Positions 9,269 through 19,070 of a stretch of DNA of 64,000 nt are shown one piece after another (the stretch's first letter is position 1; each line of letters opens with the position of its first letter). The stretch lies in the NCBI RefSeq assembly GCF_004354365.1, contig NZ_SJCY01000012.1, positions 1 to 64,000 on the forward strand, written 5' to 3'. Origin of the DNA: Pedobacter changchengzhani. Lineage in GTDB: Bacteria; Bacteroidota; Bacteroidia; Sphingobacteriales; Sphingobacteriaceae. The notes under the pieces are model-generated. The model did no database searches. It was not told where the DNA came from and saw only the letters and a program-made list of their open reading frames with translations. The position numbers were made by a program, and so were the translations under genes.

Positions 9269-9350
9269 CGTCATTGCGAGGTACGAAGCAATCTATTGTT
9301 ACTACATCCTTTTGAAGTAGATTGCCTCGTCATACTTCCTCGCAATGACG
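9269..9350. repeat. Intercistronic palindromic repeat (CGTCATTGCGAGG family)
   Basis: Left arm CGTCATTGCGAGGTACGAAG (from 9269) and right arm ending CTCGCAATGACG (9350) form an 82-bp imperfect inverted repeat, with inner parts CAATCTA and TAGATTG also pairing. This type of CGTCATTGCGAGG/GCAATCT dyad is dispersed in many bacterial genomes. It sits between ftsW and murG inside the operon. A degenerate copy is seen near 34002-34050. Confidence 0.85.
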
Positions 9351-9369
9351 ATTTACCTGTTACTTTCAT

Positions 9370-10557
9370 CTAAGCCATCGCTGGTATTTCGCCAACAATT
9401 ATTTTATTTTTTATTTTATCGTTTGTTTCCTTTACCGCTACGTTTTCTTCTACATCGCGACTTACACTTAAAATTATCCCGAAGGCAACACTAGTAAAAA
9501 TCATTGATGTACCGCCCATACTAACTAAAGGAAGCGGAACACCAGTTACCGGCCCTAAACCAACTGCTACCGCCATATTTGCAAAAGCTTGTATGGTTAA
9601 ACTGAAACTCAAGCCTGCAGCCAATAAAGCACCGAAGGCCTTGGGCGCTCGGGTTACTATTTTTATACATCGATAAAGCAGTACGAGGTACAGAATCATA
9701 ACGATTAAACCGCCAAATGTCCCCCATTCTTCGATGATGATGGCAAAAATAAAATCTGAATATGGATGTGGTAGAAAATTACGTTGAGTACTATTTCCAG
9801 GTCCTTTGCCAAAAAAACCACCTGTGGCTAAAGCAATTTTAGATTGATCGGCCTGAAAAGTTTTATCAGAATGTTGTTGTTCTGGATGTATAAAGGATTT
9901 TATCCGCGATGCGTAGGTTGCCCTTCTAGGACCCAAAAACACAACCAACGTAAGCAATATCGCACCACCAATACAAACTAAAGAAATTTGCTTAATGCTA
10001 ATCCTACCAATAATTAAAAGTAAAATACTAACCCCGAACAACATTAACGCTGTTGATAAATTTGCCAAAGCGATTAAAACAAAAACCACACAAACCGAAC
10101 CCATAATTGGTAAAAATGATTCTTTTACATTCTTGATATTTTCTTGCTTTTTGGTTAACATTCTAGCCAAAAACGTAATTAAAGCAAGCTTTGCCAAATC
10201 GGATGTTTGAAAAGTTAACCCAATTACCGGAATTTTTACCCAACGGGATGCATCGTTTAAATTTGTTCCAAAAATGAGTGTATAAATCAATAAGGGGATC
10301 GTAATAATCATTAACACCTTTGAAATTCCTGCGTAATATCGATAATCTAAAAGATGGGCAATATAAATCATGCCAATACCCATCAAAACAAAAATCACAT
10401 GCTTGGTTAACAACAACTTTTCAACTGCTTCGCCTTTTTTATAGGCTAAAGTTCCGGTTGCACTGTAAACTGCCATTATTGATATAAGCGAAAGCAAGAT
10501 GATGATCAACCAGATCCATCTATCGCCTTTTGTTTTATTGAGTAGTGCCTGTAACAT
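9370..10557 (-). CDS. ftsW: Lipid II polymerase FtsW (SEDS family)
   Basis: A 395-residue SEDS protein with about ten membrane helices that polymerises glycan strands with FtsI at the septum. Family motifs seen are KLALITFLARML (helix 4 region), RNFLPHPYSDFIFAIIIEEWG with the conserved E-W-G, and the C-terminal VPLPLVSMGGTSMIF. Position between murD and murG argues for FtsW rather than RodA, which shares the fold. A cytoplasmic tail of about 30 charged residues follows the last helix. The gap to murD is 13 bp. Confidence 0.96.
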   Translation of the reverse strand: MLQALLNKTKGDRWIWLIIILLSLISIMAVYSATGTLAYKKGEAVEKLLLTKHVIFVLMGIGMIYIAHLLDYRYYAGISKVLMIITIPLLIYTLIFGTNLNDASRWVKIPVIGLTFQTSDLAKLALITFLARMLTKKQENIKNVKESFLPIMGSVCVVFVLIALANLSTALMLFGVSILLLIIGRISIKQISLVCIGGAILLTLVVFLGPRRATYASRIKSFIHPEQQHSDKTFQADQSKIALATGGFFGKGPGNSTQRNFLPHPYSDFIFAIIIEEWGTFGGLIVMILYLVLLYRCIKIVTRAPKAFGALLAAGLSFSLTIQAFANMAVAVGLGPVTGVPLPLVSMGGTSMIFTSVAFGIILSVSRDVEENVAVKETNDKIKNKIIVGEIPAMA

Positions 10558-10570
10558 ATTACAATCGCTT

Positions 10571-11959
10571 TTATAACTCTCTTACCGCTGCTTTGAATTG
10601 ATCACCGCGATCTTCATAGCTGTTAAATAAATCAAAACTTGCACATGCAGGAGAAAGCAATACTGTATTTCCTCGTTTTGCTAAATGAAAAGCAATTTGT
10701 GTGGCTTCTTCAGCAGAAAAAGTATTTACAATAATTTCTACATCATCCTCAAAAGCATCGTGTATTCGTTTGTTGTCCTTACCTAAGCAAACAATTGCTT
10801 TCACTTTGCTTTTTACCAAATCTTTAAGCATACTGTAATCATTCCCCTTATCAACGCCACCCATAATCAAGACTACATCGGTCGTCATGCTTTCTAAAGC
10901 ATACCAAGTAGAGTTTACATTTGTTGCTTTACTATCATTAATAAAATCTATACCAGATATTTTAGCAACATGCTCCAATCTATGCTCAACGTTTTTGAAA
11001 TCGCTCATACTCTCTCGAATAGTTGGATTTCTCAACTCTAAAACTTTAGCAACAATACCCGAAGCCATAGAATTATAAATGTTGTGTTTGCCCTGTAAGG
11101 CTAAATCGGTGATTGTCATGGTCAGTTCGTTGTTTGATTCAATAAGGATGTGAATGGTATCGTGTTCGAGATAAGCGCCTTGATCAATTTTCTTTTCGAT
11201 TGAAAAAGGAAATGATTTAGCTAATGGTTTAATATTTTTTAATGCCTTTAAAGTCTCATCATCATCGGCGCAATAAATAAAAACATCGTCCGCATTCTGG
11301 TTTTGAATAATGCGCATTTTCGAGGCGGCGTATTTTTCTAATTTGTATTCGTAACGATCTAAATGATCGGGGGTAATGTTTAATAGAACCGCAATATCTG
11401 CCTTAAACTGAAACATCTCATCCAGCATAAAACTCGAAATTTCTAAAACATACCATTCAAAACTTTCGGTTGCTACTTGTGCAGCGAAGCTTTTGCCGAT
11501 GTTGCCAGCCAAGCCAACATTTACACCTGCATTTTTTAAAATATGGTAGGTAAGTAAACTCGTGGTTGTTTTGCCGTTAGAACCCGTAATACAAATGGTT
11601 TTTGCATTGGTGTAACGCTTTGCAAACTCAATTTCGGATATTACCGAAATACCTTTTTCGACAATTTTTTTAATAATTGGAGCATTTGCAGGTATGCCCG
11701 GACTTTTAATTACTTCAGTCGCATTTAAAATTAAATCGTCAGTATGTTTTTCTGATTCGAATGGAATGGAAAGACTTTCTAACGCTTTCTTGTATTTATC
11801 AGTTATAACGCCAAAATCAGACACAAAAACATCGAATCCCTTTAATTGGGCCAACTTAGCCGCGCCAACACCACTTTCGCCAGCGCCCAAAATTACAACA
11901 CGGCTTTTCCCTACCATTTCTGATTGAGTTGAGTTTGCTGTATTTTGATTTGTATTCAT
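10571..11959 (-). CDS. murD: UDP-N-acetylmuramoyl-L-alanine--D-glutamate ligase
   Basis: Adds D-glutamate to UDP-MurNAc-L-Ala in the cytoplasm. The 462-residue protein has the UDP-binding start VVILGAGESGVGAAKLA, the ATP loop GSNGKTTT (126-133), the DHLDRY motif of the central domain, and the C-terminal LSPACASFDLFNSYEDRG signature. The first 14 residues are polar and not conserved; an internal ATG at 11917 (MVGKSRVVILG) is the other possible start. The context of the first ATG (AACAAAAATGAA) resembles that of murG, so I keep the longer form with some doubt. Confidence 0.96.
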   Translation of the reverse strand: MNTNQNTANSTQSEMVGKSRVVILGAGESGVGAAKLAQLKGFDVFVSDFGVITDKYKKALESLSIPFESEKHTDDLILNATEVIKSPGIPANAPIIKKIVEKGISVISEIEFAKRYTNAKTICITGSNGKTTTSLLTYHILKNAGVNVGLAGNIGKSFAAQVATESFEWYVLEISSFMLDEMFQFKADIAVLLNITPDHLDRYEYKLEKYAASKMRIIQNQNADDVFIYCADDDETLKALKNIKPLAKSFPFSIEKKIDQGAYLEHDTIHILIESNNELTMTITDLALQGKHNIYNSMASGIVAKVLELRNPTIRESMSDFKNVEHRLEHVAKISGIDFINDSKATNVNSTWYALESMTTDVVLIMGGVDKGNDYSMLKDLVKSKVKAIVCLGKDNKRIHDAFEDDVEIIVNTFSAEEATQIAFHLAKRGNTVLLSPACASFDLFNSYEDRGDQFKAAVREL

Positions 11960-12003
11960 TTTTGTTGTTCGTTTATCGTTGTTGATTATTATTTCGACTT
12001 TAT

Positions 12004-12035
12004 ACTTTTTACTTTCAACTTTTTACTTTTTACTT
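12004..12035. repeat. Heptanucleotide microsatellite, ACTTTTT
   Basis: About 4.6 copies of the 7-base unit ACTTTTT, one of them altered to ACTTTCA, lie between murD and mraY and touch the mraY stop codon. Confidence 0.8.
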
Positions 12036-13281
12036 ATCTTAATTTCAAGGTTACAATGGTTAAAATGGCAAGCATAATTCCAATAATCCAGAAACGAGTT
12101 ACAATTTTTGCTTCGTGGAAACCCTTCTTTTGATAATGGTGGTGCAATGGCGACATTAAAAATACCCGCCTACCTTCACCGTATTTTCGCTTGGAATATT
12201 TAAAGTAGGATACCTGCAGGATTACAGACACCAATTCGATTAAAAACACGCCACATAGTATCGGAATAAGCAATTCCTTACGGATCATAATTGCGAAGGC
12301 CGCGATGATGCCACCAATTGCCAAACTTCCGGTATCGCCCATAAAAACTTGCGCTGGATAAGAATTATACCACAAAAACCCTACGCATGCACCCACAAAA
12401 GCGCCAGCAAAAATCATGAGCTCCCCAGAATTGGGTATGTACATAATGTTTAGGTAATCGGCTATGACCGTATTACCAGATACATAAGCCAAAATACCTA
12501 GCGTGGTACCAATAATGGCCGATGTTCCTGTTGCCAGTCCATCAATTCCATCGGTTAAGTTTGCGCCATTTGATACCGCAGTTACGATGAACACCGTAAA
12601 TGCCATAAAAACTAAGAATGCATACTTCTCATAATCTTCGCCTAAAAACTTGAGTACTTTAGCGTAATCGAATTCGTTATTTTTGTAAAAAGGCATGTTG
12701 GTTTTAGTCGATTTTACATCTTGAGTATAGTAAAACGTTTCTCCCTTTTGGCGCAATACCATTGGTGCCGTAGAAGTTGATTTAGCTGTTTCTTCTACAG
12801 TTTCTCTAACCACAATATTTGGATTAAACAACATCGTGTATCCAATTATTAAGCCTAACCCAACCTGACCAACCACTTTGAATTTCCCGGCTAAGCCTTC
12901 CTTGTTTTTTCTAAATACTTTTATGTAATCATCTAAAAAGCCAATTGCACCCATCCAAATGGTAGTTACAATCATTAAAATAACGTATATATTGGTAATG
13001 TTTGCAAATAGTATAGTTGGAATTAAAATACCCAGCAAAATCATAATACCGCCCATTGTTGGCGTACCCTGCTTTTGCATCTGCCCTTCTAAACCTAAAT
13101 TCCTAACCGTTTCTCCAACTTGTTTTGAATGCAGGTAATCGATAATTCTTCGTCCGTAAACGGTTGTAATAACCAAAGAAAGAATAATGGATATAGAAGC
13201 CCGAAAGGTTATGTATTGAAACAACCTTAATCCAGGAATATCGTAATGCTTATGTAGGTATTCGAATAATAAATATAACAT
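12034..13281 (-). CDS. mraY: Phospho-MurNAc-pentapeptide transferase MraY
   Basis: A polytopic membrane enzyme, about ten helices, that moves phospho-MurNAc-pentapeptide onto undecaprenyl phosphate to make lipid I. Key motifs are GTPTMGG, the Mg2+/catalytic pair in [30 protein letters not shown], and the C-terminal [12 protein letters not shown]. At 415 aa it is about 55 residues longer than E. coli MraY (360 aa). The extra part is a soluble insert around residues 145-210 ([13 protein letters not shown] onward), as in other Bacteroidota. Its start codon shares one base with the murE stop codon. Confidence 0.97.
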   Translation of the reverse strand: MLYLLFEYLHKHYDIPGLRLFQYITFRASISIILSLVITTVYGRRIIDYLHSKQVGETVRNLGLEGQMQKQGTPTMGGIMILLGILIPTILFANITNIYVILMIVTTIWMGAIGFLDDYIKVFRKNKEGLAGKFKVVGQVGLGLIIGYTMLFNPNIVVRETVEETAKSTSTAPMVLRQKGETFYYTQDVKSTKTNMPFYKNNEFDYAKVLKFLGEDYEKYAFLVFMAFTVFIVTAVSNGANLTDGIDGLATGTSAIIGTTLGILAYVSGNTVIADYLNIMYIPNSGELMIFAGAFVGACVGFLWYNSYPAQVFMGDTGSLAIGGIIAAFAIMIRKELLIPILCGVFLIELVSVILQVSYFKYSKRKYGEGRRVFLMSPLHHHYQKKGFHEAKIVTRFWIIGIMLAILTIVTLKLR

Positions 13282-14738
13282 TAGCGTTGAAGATTAAATT
13301 GTTCAAATAATATTTCTTTATCATCAAAATGGGTTCTAATGCCATTAATTTCTTGATATTTTTCGTGCCCTTTTCCGGCAATTAAAATAATGTCGCCACT
13401 TTGCGCTAAATGGCAGGCTGTTTTTATCGCTTCCCGTCTATTCAAAATGGATAATGTTTTGCGTTGATTAGTAGGTGAAACGCCAACTTCCATTTCGGTT
13501 AAAATAGTTTGAGGATTTTCCGTACGCGGATTATCGGAAGTTAAAATCACTTTATCGCTCCAATCGCAAGCCACTTGTGCCATAATTGGGCGTTTGGTTT
13601 TATCTCTATCGCCACCACAACCGATAATGGTTATTACTTGCTCGGTTCCTTTTCTAATATTTTGAATGGTGCTCAATACATTTTGTACAGCATCAGGCGT
13701 GTGTGCATAATCTACAATACCGATAATATTATTTGGCGATATCACATAATCAAACCGACCTTCGGCACCCGTAAGCATACTTAATTCTGTTAAAACGCGC
13801 AATTTATCTTGCGCTAATAACATTGCTGTTCCGTAAACTGCCAACAAATTATAGGCATTAAATGAACCTACCAACTTAAAAAAAACATCTTCATTATCGA
13901 TATCTAAGTGCAAGCCACTAAATTGATTTTCGATTATTTTAGCTTTGAAATCTGCCAATTGCTTAAGCGCATAGGTTTTTTTATAGGCCTTGGTGTTTTG
14001 TAACATCACCATTCCGGTTTTATCATCGATATTGGTTAATGCGAAAGCAGATTTTGGCAATCCATCGAAAAACGCTTTTTTGGCTTTCAAATATTCATCA
14101 AAAGTTTTGTGAAAGTCTAAATGATCATGACTAAGGTTTGAGAACACAGCTCCTGCAAAAGTCAGCCCTTCTATACGATGTTGTACAACGGCATGAGAAC
14201 TTACTTCGATGAAACAATAATCGCAACCAGCAAGTACCATATCATGCAAGAGTGAGTTTAATGCGATTGGATTTGGCGTAGTATGCGTTGCAGAAACCAC
14301 AACATCATTTATAAAGTTTTCTACAGTGGAGAGCAAGCCCGTTTTATAACCTAAAGCCTTAAATAATTTGAACAGAATAGTGGCAATCGTCGTTTTCCCG
14401 TTCGTACCAGTAATACCAACTAATTTTAACTTTGCTGATGGATTATCGAAGAAATTGCTGGCCATAACACCAAGTGCGACACCAGTATTTTGTACTTTAA
14501 TATAGGTAACGTTTTCTACTTTATTTTCAGGAACGGTTTCGCAAATGATTACGGTTGCACCCTGATTTATAGTTTGCGTAATATATTCATGTCCATCTGC
14601 TTGTGTACCCACTACAGCAAAGAAAACATCATTTTTATCTACTTTACGAGAATCGAAATTCAGCGCATTGACATTCACATCGGTTTTACCAACCAATTCT
14701 AATATCGTTACACCGTAAAGTAAATCTTGTAATTTCAT
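13281..14738 (-). CDS. murE: UDP-MurNAc-L-Ala-D-Glu--2,6-diaminopimelate ligase
   Basis: Adds the third stem-peptide residue. The 485-residue protein has the ATP loop GTNGKTT at 111-117, [26 protein letters not shown], and the substrate-selecting motif DNPR (in SDNPRTENP). DNPR is the mark of meso-diaminopimelate ligases as opposed to lysine ligases, so the cell wall is predicted to be of the DAP type. The end overlaps the mraY start by one base. The usual next gene, murF, is absent here. Confidence 0.97.
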   Translation of the reverse strand: MKLQDLLYGVTILELVGKTDVNVNALNFDSRKVDKNDVFFAVVGTQADGHEYITQTINQGATVIICETVPENKVENVTYIKVQNTGVALGVMASNFFDNPSAKLKLVGITGTNGKTTIATILFKLFKALGYKTGLLSTVENFINDVVVSATHTTPNPIALNSLLHDMVLAGCDYCFIEVSSHAVVQHRIEGLTFAGAVFSNLSHDHLDFHKTFDEYLKAKKAFFDGLPKSAFALTNIDDKTGMVMLQNTKAYKKTYALKQLADFKAKIIENQFSGLHLDIDNEDVFFKLVGSFNAYNLLAVYGTAMLLAQDKLRVLTELSMLTGAEGRFDYVISPNNIIGIVDYAHTPDAVQNVLSTIQNIRKGTEQVITIIGCGGDRDKTKRPIMAQVACDWSDKVILTSDNPRTENPQTILTEMEVGVSPTNQRKTLSILNRREAIKTACHLAQSGDIILIAGKGHEKYQEINGIRTHFDDKEILFEQFNLQR

Positions 14739-14749
14739 ATTTTATTTTA

Positions 14750-14785
14750 GTATCAAGTATTGAGTATCAAGTATCAAGTATCAAG
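14750..14785. repeat. Heptanucleotide microsatellite, 5 x GTATCAA
   Basis: Five 7-base units GTATCAA, with the second altered to GTATTGA, lie in the 99-bp gap between ftsI and murE. Confidence 0.85.
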
Positions 14786-14837
14786 ACTTGCTCGCTTTTA
14801 CTACCTCAGCCTTAGCCTCAATCTCGGTCTCTTTTTT

Positions 14838-16949
14838 TTAATTTAACTCTATTTGTACGCCTAAACCTCTGCCAACCTTACTTCCTGCAGGGATAGATTG
14901 GGCGGTTACCTTACCCATACCTACAACTTTTGTTTTTAAACCTGCATTCCCTAATAAATACAGCGCATCTTTTAAGCCCATACCTTCTACATTTGGCATT
15001 ATGCCTTTATGTTCGTTATTTTCTTGAAAAACCGTGCCCGCGCTCGTATCTATTATATTATAATATTCAGATTTTGAAGCAAATAATGGCTTAAAACCAA
15101 ATGCTTTATAAACCTTTTGGGTAGCTTTACTTTGTCCTGCTTTTGTTGGAGGCGTGCCGGTGTTACCCACTAACCTAGTTGGCACATCATCATACATTTG
15201 CATATCGCTAGCATAAATACGATCAGAAATTTCTCTAAAAACGGGTCCTGAGACCAAAGCACCATAATAAGATCCCTTTGGATCATTTATAACTACAATT
15301 AGGGAATATTTTGGCTTATCGGCAGGAAAATAACCTACAAATGAAGCTTGATATTGCTTATTTGCTTTGTACCCTTTATTCTCATCGGCAACTTGCGCAG
15401 TACCTGTTTTACCCGCTATTTTGTATAATGGATTATACACTATATTTTTTCCGCTACCTTCTAAAACCACACCTTCGAGCATTTTCTTAATTTTACTCAA
15501 CGTTACATCCGAGCAAATTTTTTCATTTACAACTCTAGCCTTAAACTGCTCTATCGGGTTGCCCAATCTTCTAATTTCTTTTACAAAAATTGGCGCAACA
15601 TATTTACCATTATTTGCCACAGCATTATAAAACGACAACATTTTTAATGGCGTAAGTTGCATTTCATATCCGTAAGCCATTTGTGGCAAAGTCATATTTT
15701 TGTTCCAGCTTTTGTTTTTTGGATTTTTAACAACAGGCTGCGCTTCACCCGGAATTTGCAAACCTACCTTCTCGTTTAAGTGCCAATCGTATAGGTGATC
15801 TGTAAATTTTGAAGGATTATCTTTATATTTTGAGTTAATTAAATAAGAAATGGCTGCATTTGATGATTCTTCGAAAGCTCTTTTAACCGTAACGACTCCG
15901 ATGCTACCATGAGAATCTTTAATTAAATGACCAGGAATTTGATAAGTTCCCGTAGCCACCAAAGTATTGGTATCTACCAATTTATCTTCTAATAAAGCCA
16001 TGTAAGAAGCCAACTTAAAGGTTGATCCAGGATCCTGATTACCGGCAATGGCATAATTAAACTTCTCTTTATAAACCCCTTCTTCCACTTTCGAGAAATT
16101 TGCAACTGCTCTAATTTCGCCAGTTGCCACTTCCATAAGAATTACAGTACCGTGATCAGCTTTGCTTTTTATAAGTTGTTTTTCTAAAGCACTTTGAGCC
16201 AAATCTTGCATGTTAATGTCGATAGTAGAAATAATATCAGCTCCATCTTTCGGTGCAACTTCTTCTTCATCGTTAACAGGCACATAAACACCTCCAGCAA
16301 TGCGTTGCATTAACCTACGGCCCGTTTCGCCATTAATATATTGATTGTAAGCGCCTTCTAAACCAACGCCATTTGATACATTTTCGTTTTTATACCCAAT
16401 TGTTCTCGCTGCCAATGCTTTAAATGGAAGAATGCGCTTGTTTTGTTGCACAGCAATTAAACCACCTGTAAATTTACCAATGTTATAAAGCGGAAAAGTT
16501 CTGATCACTTTTAAATCAGAATAGGTTACTTTTCTATGAATTAAAACGTAACGCGCACTATCTTGACGCGCAACCCGCAAATAACGCGAATATTCTTTAG
16601 CGGTTTTATCTTTAAAAAATTCTGCCAGCTTCATTCCTAAAGAATCTACTTTTTCGTTAAATACATCTTTATTCTGAATACCACCAGCATACATATCCAT
16701 CCTCAATTCATATTCTGGTACAGATGTAGCCAATAAGCTACCATCGTTAGAATAAATATTTCCACGTGTAGCTTCTACCTTCATGTATTTAGTAGAAAGA
16801 CTATCGGCCATAGCTTTCCACTTATGACCTTGTACATACTGTACTTGGCCAAGCCTTAAAAATACCGCTAAAGCAAATAGCACAATTAAGCCAAATGCCA
16901 GGTATACTCGAAGCAGGATGTTAGCTCTAATATTCATTGCTTTTAACAA
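14838..16949 (-). CDS. ftsI: Septal peptidoglycan transpeptidase FtsI (PBP3-like) with PASTA domain
   Basis: A class B penicillin-binding protein that cross-links septal peptidoglycan with FtsW. The 703-residue protein has one N-terminal membrane helix (about residues 12-33), a dimerisation/pedestal domain, and a transpeptidase domain with SxxK (S309-K312), SSN (362-364) and KTG (514-516). A C-terminal PASTA domain (about 645-703, starting MPNVEGMGLKDALYLL) is absent from E. coli FtsI but usual in Bacteroidota. The first ATG overlaps ftsL by 23 bp; the ATG at residue 5 (16937) is an alternative and leaves an 11-bp overlap. Confidence 0.96.
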   Translation of the reverse strand: MLKAMNIRANILLRVYLAFGLIVLFALAVFLRLGQVQYVQGHKWKAMADSLSTKYMKVEATRGNIYSNDGSLLATSVPEYELRMDMYAGGIQNKDVFNEKVDSLGMKLAEFFKDKTAKEYSRYLRVARQDSARYVLIHRKVTYSDLKVIRTFPLYNIGKFTGGLIAVQQNKRILPFKALAARTIGYKNENVSNGVGLEGAYNQYINGETGRRLMQRIAGGVYVPVNDEEEVAPKDGADIISTIDINMQDLAQSALEKQLIKSKADHGTVILMEVATGEIRAVANFSKVEEGVYKEKFNYAIAGNQDPGSTFKLASYMALLEDKLVDTNTLVATGTYQIPGHLIKDSHGSIGVVTVKRAFEESSNAAISYLINSKYKDNPSKFTDHLYDWHLNEKVGLQIPGEAQPVVKNPKNKSWNKNMTLPQMAYGYEMQLTPLKMLSFYNAVANNGKYVAPIFVKEIRRLGNPIEQFKARVVNEKICSDVTLSKIKKMLEGVVLEGSGKNIVYNPLYKIAGKTGTAQVADENKGYKANKQYQASFVGYFPADKPKYSLIVVINDPKGSYYGALVSGPVFREISDRIYASDMQMYDDVPTRLVGNTGTPPTKAGQSKATQKVYKAFGFKPLFASKSEYYNIIDTSAGTVFQENNEHKGIMPNVEGMGLKDALYLLGNAGLKTKVVGMGKVTAQSIPAGSKVGRGLGVQIELN

Positions 16950-17349
16950 CTATTTTTTTTGGTGGTTCAATTAATTCTTTTATACCCAGTGTATCTACCT
17001 TTTTAGCAACCTCAGTTAATTTACTTTTAAACATAAGGTCGGCTTTTAAGGATTTATACTCCCAACGTAATTCTTTTACTTCTTTATTAAGTTTGTCAAT
17101 TCTGCGGATATTATTTACTGCAAAATGGCTGTTACCGATATAAATCATACCTAAAAAAGCCAAGAAGCACAAAAAAGGCAACGCATCTGTAGCAGCTTCC
17201 TTTGTAATAATGCCATCGTGAAAAAACTTACTTAAAAATGAAGGAGTTTGTAATTTTTCTTCTTTAGGTATCGCTTTTTTTTGCGCAGGCTTTAAAACTG
17301 GCTCAGGTCCAACTTCCTCTTCGTCCGTATCTTCTCTAAACCTGTTCAT
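16927..17349 (-). CDS. ftsL: FtsL-like divisome protein
   Basis: A 140-residue bitopic protein: charged cytoplasmic part of about 55 residues rich in E, P and K, one membrane helix (about 60-80, ALPFLCFLAFLGMIYIG), then a predicted periplasmic coiled coil (about 85-125, INKLNKEVKEL-type heptads). This layout and the place between rsmH and ftsI identify it as the FtsL-type protein of Bacteroidota, which joins the FtsQ-FtsB-FtsL complex that activates FtsWI. Direct similarity to E. coli FtsL is weak. The start overlaps the rsmH stop codon by 4 bp (ATGA). Confidence 0.85.
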   Translation of the reverse strand: MNRFREDTDEEEVGPEPVLKPAQKKAIPKEEKLQTPSFLSKFFHDGIITKEAATDALPFLCFLAFLGMIYIGNSHFAVNNIRRIDKLNKEVKELRWEYKSLKADLMFKSKLTEVAKKVDTLGIKELIEPPKKIVVKSNEY

Positions 17350-18251
17350 ATTTTCTCAGCAATTCTTAATTTCGCACTGCGAGCTCTGTTATTTTGTGCA
17401 ATTTCTTCATCAGTAGCCACAATTGCTTTGCGGGTAATTGCATTAAAAGGCTTTTGCTGGTTGCCATAAAAATCTTTTTCTACCTCACCTTGAAATTTCC
17501 CTTTCGCCATGAAGTTTTTAACCGGCCTATCTTCTAACGAATGATAAGACATTACAACCAAACGACCACCCGGTTTTAAAACCTCGGCAGCTTGTATCAG
17601 CATATTATTAAGCGATTGGATTTCTGCGTTTACTTCGATACGTAATGCTTGAAAAACTTGGGCTAAATATTTGTTTTCTTTTCCTTTCGGGATATAGGAT
17701 GCGATTGCAGATTTTAAACTATCAATATCCGTAAATGGCGTATCCAAGCGTGCGGTTACGATGGCACGCGCCAAAGATTTTGCGTTTTTAACCTCACCAT
17801 AAATGCCAAAAATTTTATGTAGTTGATTTCCAGAATAGGTATTTAAAACTTGTGCAGCTGTTACCTCACCATGCTGATCCATGCGCATATCTAAATCGCC
17901 GTTGTAACGAATAGAAAAGCCACGCTCAGGTACATCAAATTGATGAGACGACACGCCAAGATCGGCAAGAATTCCATCAACCTCTCTAACGCCATTTAAG
18001 CGAAGATTATTTTTTAAAAATCCAAAGTTTTGATCAATAAAAACAACACGGTCATCAGCAGGGATATTTTTCTGCGCATCAGGATCCTGATCGAAAGCAA
18101 TTAACTTTCCTTTTGGACCAAGATGTTTTAATATTTCTTTAGAATGGCCACCGCCACCGAAAGTAACATCTACATAAACGCCATCTGCTTTAATATTTAA
18201 ACCCTCAATACAAGGCTGAAGCATTACGGGTACGTGATAATTATTCTCCAT
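17346..18251 (-). CDS. rsmH: 16S rRNA (cytosine1402-N4)-methyltransferase
   Basis: A 301-residue SAM-dependent methyltransferase that modifies C1402 in the ribosomal P site. HVPVMLQPCIEGLN at the start, the SAM loop VDVTFGGGGHSKEIL, ADLGVSSHQFDVPERGFS and YHSLEDRPVKNFM are all family signatures. It overlaps mraZ by 11 bp upstream and ftsL by 4 bp downstream, so the first genes of the operon are very tightly packed. Confidence 0.97.
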   Translation of the reverse strand: MENNYHVPVMLQPCIEGLNIKADGVYVDVTFGGGGHSKEILKHLGPKGKLIAFDQDPDAQKNIPADDRVVFIDQNFGFLKNNLRLNGVREVDGILADLGVSSHQFDVPERGFSIRYNGDLDMRMDQHGEVTAAQVLNTYSGNQLHKIFGIYGEVKNAKSLARAIVTARLDTPFTDIDSLKSAIASYIPKGKENKYLAQVFQALRIEVNAEIQSLNNMLIQAAEVLKPGGRLVVMSYHSLEDRPVKNFMAKGKFQGEVEKDFYGNQQKPFNAITRKAIVATDEEIAQNNRARSAKLRIAEKI

Positions 18252-18708
18252 CAGTTCCTCCCTTCTTACCGCCCATTACTTTTTGAGCAAGGTTTGCAAA
18301 GTTTTCGGGCACATTATCAAAACTATCTTCATAGGCCTTTTTATCCCACAACTCAATCCTATCCAACTGACAAGCCAAAACCAAATCGCTACCGATGCCT
18401 GCATAATCTACTAAAGACTTTGGCAAAAGCACACGGCCGGCAGCATCCAAAGAAAGAATTGTAGCACCGCGCGTAAAAGCTCTAATGAATTCTCTATTTT
18501 CTTTTTCGTACACGTTAAGTTTACTTAAATCGAGAAGAATAGCATCCCAAACAGATTTTGGGTAAATGATTAAGTTTTTTTCGAAACCGCGATTAACGAT
18601 TAACCCTTCTTCCTCGGCATTAGGCAATTGTTTCTTAAGTGCAGAAGGAACCATTAAACGGCCTTTTGCATCAAGTTTACAATCGAATTCTCCTAAAAGT
18701 TGGGTCAT
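18241..18708 (-). CDS. mraZ: Transcriptional regulator MraZ
   Basis: First gene of the dcw operon. The 155-residue protein contains two SpoVT/AbrB-like MraZ domains: LLGEFDCKLDAKGRLMVPSA near the start and FTRGATILSLDAAGRVLLPKSL near residues 90-115. The conserved D-x-x-G-R of each domain is present. MraZ proteins form rings and bind tandem GTGG-type boxes upstream of their own operon; such boxes lie 46-100 bp upstream here (18754-18808). Autoregulation of the operon is therefore likely, though inferred. Confidence 0.96.
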   Translation of the reverse strand: MTQLLGEFDCKLDAKGRLMVPSALKKQLPNAEEEGLIVNRGFEKNLIIYPKSVWDAILLDLSKLNVYEKENREFIRAFTRGATILSLDAAGRVLLPKSLVDYAGIGSDLVLACQLDRIELWDKKAYEDSFDNVPENFANLAQKVMGGKKGGTDGE

Positions 18709-18753
18709 AGTGGTATTTACACTTTTTAGCTAGTGTAAAAGTAAAGAGTTCTA

Positions 18754-18808
18754 CCACTTTTTACCACTTTTTACCACAAAAAAGTTTTCCACATCTATTT
18801 TCTCCCAC
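18754..18808 (-). promoter_or_regulatory. Putative MraZ operator, five GTGG boxes
   Basis: On the minus strand, GTGG occurs at 18808-18805, 18792-18789, 18777-18774, 18767-18764 and 18757-18754. The last three lie in an exact 10-bp direct repeat (AAAAAGTGGT-type), one helical turn apart. Known MraZ sites are tandem TGGG/GTGG-type boxes about ten bases apart upstream of mraZ. A weak -7-like TACTTTTA (18743-18736) follows the boxes, with no clear -33, so the exact promoter is uncertain. The rest of the 18709-19070 gap shows nothing else recognisable. Confidence 0.65.
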
Positions 18809-19070
18809 TTTGGTTGTAAAAGAAAAAAATATTAAATCAATAACTTGCTAATAAAGTGCCCTAACACCTGATAAAAAGCAAGTTATCAATTGTAATGTCG
18901 CAATTAAAAAAAGACAAGATTTACGCTAAATATTATTTTTAAAAGCAAAGTTAAGGACATTATTTACTCATTTCATCAAAATTTTACTCACAAAAGTTTT
19001 AAAAAAGCGCATTTATAACTTTTATCCATTCGGTTTGTTAATGAATAGATATTGCATTAATTCGTAAGTA

